A program made the position numbers and the translations under genes. 64,000 bases of DNA from Dipteris shenzhenensis. Taxonomy: Eukaryota; Polypodiophyta; Polypodiopsida; Gleicheniales. Position 1 is the stretch's first letter, and each line of letters begins with the position of its first letter. Below are positions 33,506 through 45,640 of this stretch, piece by piece. Below the pieces are notes generated by a model. It saw only the letters and a program-made list of their open reading frames with translations, was not told the DNA's origin and ran no database searches. The DNA lies in assembly GCA_047967505.1 (NCBI GenBank), contig CM106541.1. One strand, given 5' to 3'.

Positions 33506-33714
33506 GGAGATTTGGGGTCCTGAAAGGGCCTCGTAAGGAATGGATTAGCAAAAGATTAGTCTCCCTAATACAATCCTATGTGTAGGGGTCATAAAGGAGG
33601 ACAAGGTGGTTTTATAAGACTATACATGGTTTTGCCTTGCATTTATGCTCGAGGATCCACCAAATGAAGAAGTGGGGCTATTTTATATTTCACGTGGTAG
33701 GGAGAAGTGTCACC

Positions 33715-33800
33715 ATTGGCTTTGTGGCCTAGTGGTCAAGGCTCTTCAATGATGTACAGGAGGTTGTGGGTTCCATTCTTCACAGGCGAGCCAATCGCAT
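33715..33800 (+). mobile_element. SINE head (tRNA-derived) candidate
   Basis: Pol III box A TGGCCTAGTGG lies at 33725-33735 and box B-like GGTTCCATTCT at 33769-33779. Spacing and the GGTTGTGGGTTC context are tRNA-like, but no tRNA cloverleaf closes. The 3' body and tail of the SINE were not resolved. Confidence 0.55.
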
Positions 33801-34874
33801 ATTAACTTTTTGGTAGGTGGGTTGGGCGAGTGGCGGCGGGTTGTGCCATGTGGCAACCACACAGGGCTACTCATTGTTTTGGTCATTTCTTTGGGAAGCG
33901 CAATGCCACATGTCCCTCTTGTGGGATTTCCTCCTTCCTCCCACTTGCAAGTCCACTTGCCATGCATTGAATGCCTTTTTTGGACCTTTGTAGGGGTGAA
34001 TTTGAAATTTTTGGTGCTCAATGACACGTGGAAGCACACGCTTCTTCCTCCCCCAACTTCATGGTTTTCTCCTCAAAATCCATGGTTTTCTTTCAGCACA
34101 AACCATGGTTTTTCCAATTGAAACCACCTATTTCCTTGGGCATTTATTATGGGCATGCCACCTCAACATGGCATTGCCCCACAAAAAGGAGCATTCCCAT
34201 TGGTACACCTCAAATCCTTCACTAACCCCTTGAAATTAGGAAACACTAATTGGGGGCCCTTTGGAGACCCCAATTCTCCCCTAATGAACATCATGAAGTT
34301 GAGGGTCCTCAATCGGATGGTGAAGATGAAACCCATCCGTCCTTCTACCGATCGTGTTGTTCTGATTAGGCATAGTGTATCTTTATTTTTATTCTCGGAC
34401 ACACGATGCGGTCCACTACATAGTATTATAGCTATTGTAGGGCTAGCTCGCATTACAGATCCCCAAGCTATAGAGAATGAAATTGTGCAGCCCTCTCTAC
34501 TTTAGCAAGCAAAAAAGGGATCTGAGCCAAGCAGGAAGAAGAGTAGACTAGAGTAGCTTATGCATTCAAGCGATGATCTTTGTGATACTACTCAATGTAA
34601 ATAAAGAATACCATTTTCAAATTATTTTCTCTTCCCGTTACAGAACATTGTTTCCTTTTCTATGTTAAATAAAATTGAGTATTATTTCCTTTTGCATATT
34701 CTATTGTGATTTGATGTTTATTATTTCATTTTGTTTTTGTATATGTCATTAGAAAGTCTTTCGTAAGTAAATTGAGAGTGCATGTAAGTAAATTAATGGA
34801 TTGCAAATACACGTAAAATAAATTTGAGATTGCACATACAAAGACAATTCTTAAAAAAGACATTTTATTATATT
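33801..34874. other. Intergenic DNA, no gene recognised
   Basis: It contains CATGGTTTTCT-type short repeats near 34060-34115. Overlapping open frames on both strands have no known domain. Confidence 0.45.
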
Positions 34875-34951
34875 GATGCCCGTAGGCAGAGTACAGGGTA
34901 GATGCTTGTAGGCAAAGTACAAGATAGATGCCCATAGGCAGAGTACAAGGT
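34875..34951. repeat. 25-26-bp tandem repeat, three copies
   Basis: GATGCC(C)GTAGGCAGAGTACA units start at 34875, 34901 and 34926, just 3' of the histone-like locus. Confidence 0.85.
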
Positions 34952-34967
34952 GGAGCATACAAAATCC

Positions 34968-35698
34968 CTAAGTGCCCTTGGGCTTCCTAAGATGTACAAT
35001 AAATTGCATGTCTGTGGCGGTCACCGTGACCCTTTTCCTATGGATGGCAACTAGCTGGGTGTCATCCATGAGGTTTACTAGGTAGGCCTCAGCTGCATGC
35101 TGTAGGGCAAGCAAGGCATCTCTAGAAATATGCAAGGGAGCCTCCACAACTCTGTGCCTATAAAACTGGGACGTTGGGCTAAGGTTGAGGTCCTGCATGA
35201 CCTCGCGTACCACCCTTGCGAAGCTGGCCATCAAGATGAGCAGATCAATGGAATTTTGAAACTTTCTAATCTCCTGAAGTGCCACTGTCTCTGGCTTGAA
35301 TTTGTACCACCTCACTGGACGAGGGCCTCTTTGCCCTTGATGTGGAGGGTCTTCCTAGATGTTGAGGGCCTCTTCGACCTGCACTTGGAGCTCGGGCATC
35401 TCTCCCCCATTGGCGTGGACCCTGATTGTCTGTTCTTGCCTTGGTCCTCTACTCTGTCCTTCATTGTTCCTCTTCCTCACGCTCCTCCTCTGTGCTCTCT
35501 GAGTCATCCGTCTCTATCAACAAAGGATCTTCTTGTGCCTTCCTCTGTCCCTCTTGTTCCTTGTCTGGCTTCTAGATTGGCAGTTTCTCCCTTTGACGGG
35601 GATCATTAGGGGGAGAGGGGGGGAGGCTATCACTCTCTGTCTCTGAGTCTGGAGGTGGGTCTAGTTGTGCCAGTCTCCGTGGTGCCTCGACTGGCCAT
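34968..35698 (-). pseudogene. Highly divergent histone H3-like locus (possible CENH3-type relic)
   Basis: The 3' part (35330-34968) is an open histone fold. It has an alpha-N helix (ETVALQEIRKFQ), alpha-1 (FARVVREVMQDL), alpha-2 (RDALLALQHAAEAYLVNLMD), then DTQLVAIHRKRVTVTATDMQ. The loop between alpha-1 and alpha-2 is about 13 residues longer than in canonical H3, and the residues are very divergent. Canonical H3 is nearly invariant, so this looks like a variant such as CENH3, whose loop 1 is also lengthened though usually by only 1-3 residues. Upstream, ATG 35698 (MASRGTTETGTTRPTS) soon hits a stop. A shifted frame carries an acidic then Arg/Ser/Pro-rich tail (GRRGPQHLGRPSTSRAKRP) with three stops, and an in-frame TAG precedes the fold. 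It is either a pseudogene or has introns I could not resolve. Confidence 0.6.
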
Positions 35699-35819
35699 GG
35701 GGGATGGAGAGAGTGTGCGAGAGAAAGGGTGAGGGTGTGAGTGGAAATGTCAGGGGCAAGTGGGAGGTGGTGTGGGAGTGGAGCTCTTAAAACATTGAAA
35801 TGAAAATGAGGGCACATTC

Positions 35820-35850
35820 TTTTATATAGGGCCCAAAACCCTAATTATTA
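35820..35850 (-). promoter_or_regulatory. Core promoter of the H3-like locus
   Basis: On the minus strand TATATAAAA occupies 35828-35820, about 120 bp before ATG 35698. Immediately upstream are GGGCCC and TTAGGGTTT, the site-II-like and telo-box elements common in promoters of plant histone and growth genes. The arrangement suggests a real promoter rather than a processed retrocopy. Confidence 0.6.
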
Positions 35851-36022
35851 AAAATACTTGTTTCAATAAAAACCCTTAAAAAAGTAAAATTAGTACAACC
35901 TTAAGCTAAATACTTATAATTAACATACAATGACACAAAATCATTTATACTGCAACTCATGTCCATTATATGTTGGCTTTACTGCAAATCACATAACTAG
36001 AGTTACAAAGAAATTCTGAAAC

Positions 36023-38570
36023 TTATGCATGGGCATCCACATTAGAAGAGTCTACACCATCATTTTCATCTGTCTCCACCCATATGTGCCCTTGTCTATG
36101 ATGGGTTGCACGCCACCTTGCATGATTTGTCTTGCATTCAATGAGTTGCATTCTTATTCAACATTCCACGTTAACATCTTGCACTGCATGGGACACTAAG
36201 GACTCTTTGAACGCTAGTGTTGCAGCTGCTCTTATTTCGATATGCCTATACCACCATTGAACCAATTGAATTATTGGGCTTGACTTAGTTCTACCACCCT
36301 AGTGTTGGGTCGCTCTATTATATGCACAATGTGCTTGCCAATGTGATCTTTCCATGCTTTGAGTGGACCACACTCCGATGCTTCCATAATTCCATGCCAT
36401 GTATGGTGCATGATCATATAAAATGTGCTGCCAAATAGAAAAACAAATAAGTAAATATAGGACCATACAATATGAACATCTCAATGTCCAAGTTAGAGAT
36501 TACCATGTATTGTGTGAAATGATTCTTTCCCCAACCTATCTCCATATTTCGGCTAAAGTCATTCACAGCATTGATGAAACATTGTGCATCATCTTCTTCG
36601 AATCTTTTCTTTTGTAGTAAAGGCACCAAGCTATCAAGAGCTAACCACACTCGTGCCTTTTCTAGTCTTTTTTGTCCCTTCCCCCCTCATTCACAATAGG
36701 CATTGTGTAACTTTCTCCATACATCAAACTCATTAGCACGTTTGAGCTTGTCATCCTTCTTCTTTGCAGAAAGAAATTTTAAAGCCTTGACACCACCAAA
36801 GCTTGGCTTACAAGGAACATTGCCTAGTTTTCTAGATCTTTTCTCATCTTTTGTAATCTTTACTTACCCAAAGTGTAGTCCCATATTTGAAAGAACCTTT
36901 TCAATTCTTACAATCATCCTCTCACTCTCTTGTTGGGGCTTCAAGTTATATGCATCAATGTACAGATGCACCAACTTTTCAATTATTCTCACAATAGCAT
37001 GAAGCACACGAATGTGTACTCACTCAAGAGGAATTTCAAGAATTGGGCTCCATGATGGATCTTTCCCTGGAGCATCCCTATCTGGTGCCTTAGTTTGATC
37101 CATCTCTGCAAGTTCACAGGCTCATTGCTTTTGATTCTTTTTACCACCCTTTGTAGGTACTCTCGTTTGCATGCACAGTGGACAAGGATGGCTTGTATTT
37201 GCTCCATGTGCCACATTAAACATACATTTAATAGTCTTGAGGTCAGCAGCTAGATGCCATTCTACATGGTAGAATCCGTAGCCCTCAACTTCAAGTAGCT
37301 CACCATTGTTATGACCTTTGATCACACTTGGGATATTGGTTTGGTCAAAAAACCACTTCAAAATTGAATGTGACTCTTTTGGCACCTACAAAAAAAACTC
37401 ACATGTTCTTTCAAAATATTCTAAGTCTTTTTGCATTATTGCATTAAAATTCAAATTTCCATCATACCTTAAAGGCAACCAACCACCAAATCTCCTGCTT
37501 TGATTGCACACACTAAACTGTCTTGCATCATCAAGCTCAACTTCAGGGTCCAGTATTCTATTCACCATTGTCAAACTAACTCTTTCTAATTTTTGACCTT
37601 TGACCACCTCACTTTCATCAAGCTTTAGTACAATCTTTAGAGTACCATTGCATTCCTCCATAGGCATATCATAAAACTTCACCATGGCTTGCAGAACTCT
37701 TCGAACATCCATCACAAAGTTATTGTTGACTGTCAATTCCAATTCTTTAGTCTCTCCAACCTTTGTTTTCAAAGTTAGTGTACTACATACATGTTGGGCC
37801 TCACTGACTAAATCAAGTATGCCCAAATTGAGTGCATGCCTTGCCTTATCAACATTAGTCAGTGTAGGAAGCGGGGCTTTAACTTTTGCTCCCATAGAAA
37901 GATATGCTATTTTTAAGCTCTTAAATATGAGCCAATATGCCCTTGTACTTATCCCCACAGTATCACAAACTCCCTGTGCACTAGTTGCATTGAAATGCTC
38001 CACAACTTTGTTCCTTGACTCAGATGTTATCTCTAATTTTAGACTTTTGAATTTTGGATGTTGTATAACAGAGTCCAACATTTTTTTTGTAAACATTTCA
38101 CCCATAGCACCATAGTGTTCATCATGGATAGACATGAGTTCTGAAACACTCCTACAAGCTCTCACTCGATGCTTCTAGTGACCACTTTTCTTGGATATTT
38201 CATCCATTGGGACGCAATTTCTGCTTATGTAGTCTTGGACCCATTGGAGTATCCTTTATGAAGGATAATTTTTTTTCTAACTTCTTGATCTCATCCTTCA
38301 GAGCTGTGTTTTGCATTTGTAAGTGAATTGCATTTATAGTGCTCTCTCCCAATTGAGCATCTAATGTTTGAACCTTTACCTATAATTCCTGATTTTTCTT
38401 CTCTATGCCATCATATGCAGACAATTGAACACTTGTAGCTTACATAGATGATACCAAATGTTGATTACAAGCCTCCAACATTGCAATACTTTTGTCTCTT
38501 TCATTAAGCAAAGCCTTGATATTAGCTGTAAAGGCTACTTGCTCCATGACCAATCAACCTTCGACAATAT
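36023..38570 (-). pseudogene. Uncharacterised transposase-like protein, copy 1
   Basis: The order on the minus strand starts with a coiled coil from ATG near 38545 (MEQVAFTANIKALLNERDKS, then LKDEIKKLEKKLS), with two stops. A central domain follows (38165-37386) containing ECNGTLKIVLKLDESEVVKG and LERVSLTMVNRILDPEVELD. WHLAADLKTIKCMFNVAHGA is followed by HPCPLC near 37180, then LEIPLE.VHIRVLHAIVRII near 37000. It ends with GSIGVWSTQSMERSHWQAH near 36390 and TAA at 36023-36025. There are frameshifts near 38165, 37385 and 37150 and several stops. Spaced acidic residues around a CxxC remind me of DDE-type transposases, but I cannot name a family. Copy 2 lies at 39473-41260. Confidence 0.5.
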
Positions 38571-39123
38571 CTGAAGATGACACATTCCTCCTGAGGGCGG
38601 CTCGAAGTAGAATTCCTGGGCTTGGTAAAACAAGCCTTTCTTTTTATATTAAAGACCTATCTACTGCGAAGATATTTAGCAAATTGCTTAGCAATGATGG
38701 GGTTGCTCTTACTTATTTTTTCAAGTGTTTCTCAAAAGTTTTGGGTGGTTATCCTATATTGCGGCGCAAACAGATAAGATCATACTGATAAATAAGCGGT
38801 TTGCTTTACTTATTTTTGGGTGTTATGCTGGAAAGCAAGGTTCAAGAGCTGGCTACTTTTTGACATATACTGCATGGGCACTAGCTTGTGGTGTAAAGGA
38901 TCCCCTCTCGTTGGAAGCTTATGGAAAGCATAAGCTCATTAGGAATCGAGAGCCTTCTTTGGTGGCCCTTCTCAACAAATTAGTTGAAGAGCAAACTGCG
39001 AGCACAAGAGCTCTTGCACAAGATGAGAAGAGTTCAGTTGCTCCTCAACACAAGAAAAAAAGGTCTCCAATCAAAGTCAAAAGAAAGATTCCAAGCAAAG
39101 TTGGCAAACCATTGGAAGGATAG
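38546..39123 (+). pseudogene. Unrecognised ORF between the two copies
   Basis: ATG 38546 gives MTNQPSTISEDDTFLLRAAR... IKDLSTAKIFSKLLSNDGV. A one-base shift near 38735 continues as GCYAGKQGSRAGYFLTYTAW, EAYGKHKLIRNREPSLVALL and a Lys/Arg-rich C-terminus ending 39121-39123. Its 5' end overlaps the start of copy 1 head to head. No family recognised. The basic tail fits a nucleic-acid-binding or nuclear protein. Confidence 0.4.
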
Positions 39124-39472
39124 CCTGTATGGCATTGTATATTTTACAAAATAGAAGTAAGGTTGAATTCTGAGAACATTGTCATTTTAGAATGCCTTAG
39201 TTATGTTTATGTGTAATTGTGACAAAAACAATGTACATTTTGAAATAGAAATATATGTAGTACATTTCAAATATTTCAATGGCTGCATACAATGACTTCT
39301 TATGAATGAAAGATCCAAGTCTTGGTCATTGCAAAAGAAAAAATTGTTACATTTGATGATACCAATTGATGATCAAGGTTTAGCACTTAGCTTCTTCTAT
39401 CTACCCATTTGTGGTTTACAAATATCTTTGAGTGTCTCCATTGAGCATGTCTTTGTGCTGCATTTGAGTTCT

Positions 39473-41260
39473 TTAGAATCTGCCTCCTTCTTTCCTTTTG
39501 AGCCAACTGAAAGCTAGCTTAACCTGTGATGTGTTAACTTTCTTCTTGGCTTGAAGTCTTTGTAATATTCCTTGATAGAACCACTGGAAGACTTCTTTTA
39601 AACTATTGGCTTTCTGTTTTCCTCCAAAATGTTGTGTATATCTAAAGAATGCATTTCGTGCCATGTAGTGTGATTTCTCCATTCCCTGTGTGGACCAAAT
39701 TGCAGGGCATCCTTTTTTTTTCACAAAGAAAGGAAGGTGATTGGATATTATATGTTGTTTTGATACATAAGCAAGTGGGCATTAGAATATACAAAACTAA
39801 GATTGCTTGCTTTAAAAAAAACATGCACAAAAATAGGATATTGTTCTTACCATGTAATGAGTGATGTTATATGTTGTCCAAGCCTCTTTCATTGCCTTTC
39901 CAAAACTCTTTACCACTTCTTCAAATGCTTTCTGATCATTTTTGCTAAAGGTGGCTTGGTCACAAAAAACAAAAAGTTTATCTAAGCATTTCCACACTTC
40001 TGCCTTGACATCTCTTGCCAATCCATCTGCCTTTTCCACCATTTAGGACATGTGCTGGTTTGTTGCAGTACAAGCAAGGAGATTTCGAGTTACCCCCTTT
40101 GCTTATATTAAACATACACTTCAGTGTCTTCAGGCCATATGCCATTCAATTTGAAAATCACCCTTCCCTGGAACATGAAGATGGTGTCCTTGGACTTGGC
40201 TCTTGATAATTGATGATATATCTGTTTGATGAAATACCCAATAAAGTATTGCATGGTCCTCAGTCTTCACTTGTAATTTAAAATCATAGGTTTGAAAGAT
40301 TTATGAGATAAAATTTATTACATTTTGAGCAAAGACTAATTTAAAAATGCGCCCAACCAATATACGTGCTTTTTCGATTGGACATTGAAGTACTTTGAGC
40401 TGGACTTTGTGATCAATTAATCAAGTGCTCGATTCATCAAAGTCATAGAAACTCTCTCTATCTTTTTTTCCTTGACAATTTCACACTCATCGAGCTTAAC
40501 AATAAACTTCAAAACTCCTTTACATTCTTCAAATGTGGTACTGTAGAACTCAACCATAAGTCTTCGCAATTGTTCAAGATCTACAAAAATATTATCCCAA
40601 GCATTATATGTAGTGCTTCCCTTTTCACTTTCATATACACTTTCGATATGAAAGTACTGTCCAATAAACTTATCAATTTCTTGGTTGAGATGACCTCGTT
40701 CCTTCCATACTTGTGCTGGTGTTGGTAACAACACACGTTTTATCCGTTAATCTTTTAATGTTGATGACACAACTCTAAATATTGAAGCATATCCCTTTCT
40801 ACTCACTCCACTCACATCAAGAGCCTCTTGAATTTTTGTGACATCAGCTTTACTTTCCAATACAAAGTCTTCAAGCACTTCACATTTTACCTTCTTGAAC
40901 TTCTTTTCCTCCATCATGTTCTTTGCAACAACAGTGGAGACTAAACCCTTCATTTGTTTGACAAGAATTAAATTAGGATCAATGCTTTCTTTCTCAGATC
41001 CTAAAATTTCCCTGCAACAAGTAAACTTTGCAATAGTACAGATTTTCTTGCAACATAGACACATACATACAAATACAATGTACTCTAGCTACCTTGCTTT
41101 TTGTACTCTATGCTTACATCCTCCAGTGCCAGCTTTCAACTCCACAATGTTTCGAATTCTCTTACTTTATTGTCTCTCTCCAAGAATGGATCTCTTCATT
41201 CTTGCTCTCCTTAGCTCATTCTTTGTCTTTGAATGCTCCTCGATTTCCCTCTGAATACAT
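39473..41260 (-). pseudogene. Uncharacterised transposase-like protein, copy 2
   Basis: It parallels copy 1: a coiled-coil start (REIEEHSKTKNELRRARMKR) near 41250, then a probable intron from GTAGCT near 41094 to TTGCAG near 41012. ALDVSGVSRKGYASIFRVVS and ECKGVLKFIVKLDECEIVKE...ERVSMTLMNRALD (40417) follow. VWKCLDKLFVFCDQATFSKN lies near 39960 and CPAIWSTQGMEKSHYMARNA near 39690, and it ends at 39473. Shared motifs with copy 1 (ERVSxTxxNRxLD, WSTQxMExSH) show common ancestry, but divergence is high. It is broken by stops and frame changes. Confidence 0.5.
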
Positions 41261-42360
41261 TATCCATATGGCATTTAGCCATATAAACCTACCTAGCCTA
41301 CCTTCTAATTATTACATTTGATCATGCTAGCCTAATACATTCTAGACTACAAATCATGTCATGACACCAAGCCAACCTTCAATTTCAATTATCTACATGG
41401 GTGTGGTGCCCAGTGATAGGTGGCAAAGCTACGGCAAAAGGCTATGCAATGATAAGTGGTCAGGCGGCTTAGGCTAGAGACTGTGATGTGTGAAGTAGTG
41501 CAGAGATGCCATGTGTCAAGCTATGCAGTGTTTAGAACAACTCTTTTAAGTCTGAATTTATCGACATTTCTTGGTCCTTCTCTATTCTTTCTCAGACATA
41601 CAATGTCTTGTACATTTCTAGAGTTGAATATTGAGTCGAAATGTATCCATACATTCCATTGTTCCCGTCACCCATAAACCTCAATAGCATTGTCAGATTA
41701 GAGAATGGAGGGCTTGAATTTCTCAATGGATATTTTGGGTAAATCTGTCCGTCGCACCATAAGTCATATGTTGGGAGCCTGCTCTTCTCATGTTTTCCTT
41801 TTGCTCAGCATTCACAAGCGGAACCTTTCCTCTTTTCTATAGTGGCACATATTTTTCTTCTAAATTAATATGTAAATGGTGTAGTCGCTTCTTTTGAGGT
41901 TCTTCTTCAACAGCATGGTTGCACGCAGCCATTTCGTGAGGGTTGGTTCTTCATCTTGTCTACTTTTTATAAAACTCATCTAATCTTTCGTGGTAACCAT
42001 TCAAATATTTGAAAACAAATGGATTACTGATGGAGTGATGGGTTCTTTATGAGAGGCCGCCATCGAAAGAGATGCGGGATCTATATGGAGAGAGAGTTTA
42101 ATGCAGCGTCTTCTCAATTATTTGAAAGGACCTTTTTATTCCTCCCTGGACTAACACACTTGTGGTCCTAAATTGACAAATATTCGTATTTTATTTCTTT
42201 TTCCACATTTAAGAAGAGAGATAAAAGAGAAAATAGCGAATTTCTTACAGGGCCCCAAAAAGAGCTTCCTTTTTTCCTAATGACTATGGTGGTCTAGATC
42301 AAGCGAGGGCCACCATGGTGGGGCTCGAATTGGCAACTAAACCATAATTCATTTTTTGCG
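41261..42360. other. Intergenic DNA, no gene recognised
   Basis: AT-rich. 41400-41680 has a short open frame with no known domain. Confidence 0.45.
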
Positions 42361-42960
42361 AAACAAAATGACATGCATGTGATTAAGTGGTATTCAATTA
42401 ATTACCAACCACCGCCGTGGCTCTTCTCTTTCATGTTTATTTAGACGGGTGGCATGTCAATAATTGGTGGCTCAAATTTTGATTGATCGAATGATGGCAC
42501 TACAAGGCATGCATGTGATTTAATTACCACTTAATTACCAATCACTGACATGGCAGCTCCTTCATGATTATTTCGATGGCACCATTGGGCTTGCATGCGA
42601 TCTAAGAGTGCATTAAATGCATTTGCGATGTGGGAAATATTGTCCATCTCACTGTCAATCTTGCCCATCCATGATCCGTAAGGTGGACTAGTCATAGGCA
42701 TGTATGCAATTTAATTACCACTTAATTACCATTCACCGATATGGCAGATCCTTCATGATTATTTGGATGTCCTAATTATTTTTAGTGCAGTTAATTATGG
42801 TGGCATCTGATTAAATAGTGGCTCATGATTATATAATTGGACGGGCTTGCATGTGATCATTTTTTAAACAAAACAATTCTTGATTATTTTTAGTACCATT
42901 AATTACCAATTACCATGGTGGCATGAGATTAAATAGCAGCTCATTATTCTATAGATGGGC
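42361..42960. repeat. Diverged tandem repeats of about 180 bp
   Basis: GCATG(C/T)ATG(T/C)..ATTTAATTACCACTTAATTACCA followed by CTCCTTCATGATTATTT recurs near 42370, 42510, 42700 and 42850 with decay. Confidence 0.65.
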
Positions 42961-44385
42961 TTGCATGCGAACAATTTTTTTTGGGGCAAAAGAAGCAGTC
43001 TAGTCCCAATGGCCGCGGTGCCCTCACCTTTAATGAGAAGGCCAAATTTTCCTCGAGCCTTCTTAAATTGCACCCTTATTTTGAAGCCCAAAATTGGTTT
43101 AAGGCCTTCTAATGAAGCTTTGGCATGGCTAATAATGTCTGTCTACAAAATATAGCACAGCACAGGCATCTAGGCATGTGATTAATTGATAGCTCAAATT
43201 TTGATTGATTGAAGATGGCTCATGATTATTTGTATGGCATCACTGGGCCTCCAGTCACAACGTGGTGGCTCCAATCTTGATTAATTTAAGGTGGATCATT
43301 ATTATTAGAGTGCCACTATTACTATGCAACCATGGTCTTGAACATGGAAAATGTTCTTTGGCTACTTTGCTCTCATCTACTGCTAATCTGCTACTTTTTT
43401 CCATGCTTCCTTCTCCACCTCTCATCTGCCCTTGCTCTACTGCTTTGTTGCCCTCCTCCAGCTCTTATCCGCTTATCTGCTCCCTTTCTCACCCACTCTT
43501 TTCACAATGGCAGGAGCGGTAGCCAACAATACTACCCCCCCTTAATACAACATGATCACGGTCTTATCTGCTTTCTCATAGGAGATCATTCTGTTGCACT
43601 CACCAAAAATTGAAATGCTTGCTCTTCTGGAATGCCTTTGTAATCTCCATCAATTCCCCCACATCTCCAAGTCGCCACTTTAGATGGCATGCACACAGCT
43701 AGCCTCTTTATGTCTATGCTCTATGGATTCCTTGGAGACGGTGACGAAGGGCTAAGGACTTTGAAGGCAGAGTTTTCTCATGTTGTTGTCTAGGCCGAAT
43801 TCTAACTCCTGCAATGGTGCACGGTCTTTGGCCTCTCCATTGTGCTCTTCATCATCTCCCCAAAAATTTGGACGTAGCAAACTGGGCTAGTCTCTGTGAA
43901 TATGACAATGTATATTGATCTATTAGCAAGGCTCAATGAGACTCTTTGCAACACTAATTTGTACAAATATACTCTTTGTGAATTTTGTTCAGTGAGGCTC
44001 ATGATGGCTGAGTGTTATCCTGGTCGCATGTAATCTTTTGGGCTCTACGGCTCTCAGCAAATGTTGAGTTGTCTCTTTCGTTTAATTTTTTCTGCATAAG
44101 GTTCTCAACAATTTCTGAGTTGTTAGTTTTTATCAACTATCTTTGGATGTAGATGTAATCTCATTTGTGGAATTTTTGCTAAATGAGGCTTTCAGCAATT
44201 GCTAAGTTGTTATAATTTGTCTTTCGATGTAATCGCTTTGTTCAAATTTTTCTCTCATCAATGGCTGAGTTGTGATATTCGTCGAGTGTAATCTCTTTTA
44301 AGTTTTAACTTAAATATAAATAATACTATTTTCGCAATCACTCTTGGGTAACAATCATTGTTGGTTGCTGGTGGCAGTCTTTGTA
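42961..44385. other. Intergenic DNA, no gene recognised
   Basis: Mixed composition. Short open frames at 43262-43613 (Leu/Ser-rich) lack any family signature. Confidence 0.4.
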
Positions 44386-45000
44386 CAAGGAAATATATTT
44401 TCCTTAACTTTAAGATTAACTGCAAGAAACACTAAAATTATTCCAAGAAGTAGTGCAAGAAAATACATTTTCCTTAGTTTAGGATTAATTACAACCTGCA
44501 CTAAAATAGAACTAGGACAGTGGTTGCACAAGGAAATACATTTTCCGTGGTATGAGAACTAGTTTCAAGAAGAACTTAAATATTTCCAAGAACTAGCATG
44601 GTGGTTGCAAGGAAATACATTTTCCTTGGTTTAGGGTTAACTGCAACCTATGTTTTGTGGGACTTCAGCACGGGTCTCATGCGTGACTAGCCAATTAAGG
44701 TAAATATATATTTTTTGATTTAAGAGTAGCTATAGCCACTACTAAAATAACTCCAAGAACTAGTGCGGTGGTCGCATTAAGCCAACACCAGCACAGTAGT
44801 TGTGAATCTAGATCAACACAAAAGTGTTGTGCATAGATGAAAGGTGGCAAGTTGCAGGTAGATAATAGGTGATGAGCTATGGGTAGGATGACAGGACATC
44901 AATCTAATGCACAACTATTGTGTGTAGATGAAAGGTGGCGAGTTGCCGCGGGTAGATAATAGGTGATGAGCTATGGGTAGGATGACAGGACAAACTGTGG
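44386..45000. repeat. Two clusters of short tandem repeats
   Basis: CAAGGAAATACATTTTCC recurs at about 44386, 44453, 44528 and 44606 (67-78 bp apart). A second unit of about 100 bp (GGTAGATAATAGGTGATGAG...GACAGGACA) is duplicated at about 44830-44900 and 44930-44995. Confidence 0.75.
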
Positions 45001-45114
45001 ACAATCTAATGCACAAAGATAAAGCATAGAGACTGCACAAAGGAGGTCAGAACTAGTCATGTAGTGACATGTGTCGAGCTCTACAATGTTCAAAACATCA
45101 AGTTTTGATAGATT

Positions 45115-45640
45115 GCATCTCATTACTATGCCAAAATTTTCGAAGGCAATCGTTACCAAGAAAATTTTCCGACGAGAGAGCAAGTTCGTCCGAAATCAAA
45201 ATGTTGCCCACCAGTGGATCATGTTACAACCCCAAAACTGCCCCTAATCTCTTTGGAAAGATGGCTCACAAGGGAGTCCCTATTAATTGGATGGTGTTGT
45301 ACACTATGTAAGTATCCAATCCGCCTTGTCCTCAATGATCTTCCTTTCCATTTTTAAAATCGATCTTTAGTTATATTTTCTAAATTGTTACACGTCTTAA
45401 CATTCTTAGGGCATGAGCTAGGATGAGGATGCAGGTGAAGGGGCGGGAGGAGATGCGACTAGAGATGTAGATATGAGAAAGATGAGGACTGCAAGGATGA
45501 GTAGATTTAGCTTCGATATAGCTATATTTACCTATGATTTTGTACATAGCCACCTTTTGACCATTTTTCCATTTTGTAGCTCTCTTTTGCCATGCATTCA
45601 TACTTTATACGAACTTTCTTTCGAAGGGGCCTTTTGTAAT
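45115..45640 (+). other. Exon-like open stretches, unrecognised
   Basis: An open frame ending TAPNLFGKMAHKGVPINWMV...TM meets a good donor GTAAGT at about 45309. After TTCTTAG near 45410 a Gly/Asp-rich frame (DEDAGEGAGGDATRDVDMRK) stays open to about 45640. This could be a small pseudogene or a transposon tail. No family recognised. Confidence 0.2.

Noticed and set aside
33721-33792. tRNA gene
   Set aside because: Box A and B are present but acceptor and anticodon stems do not form; a SINE head fits better.
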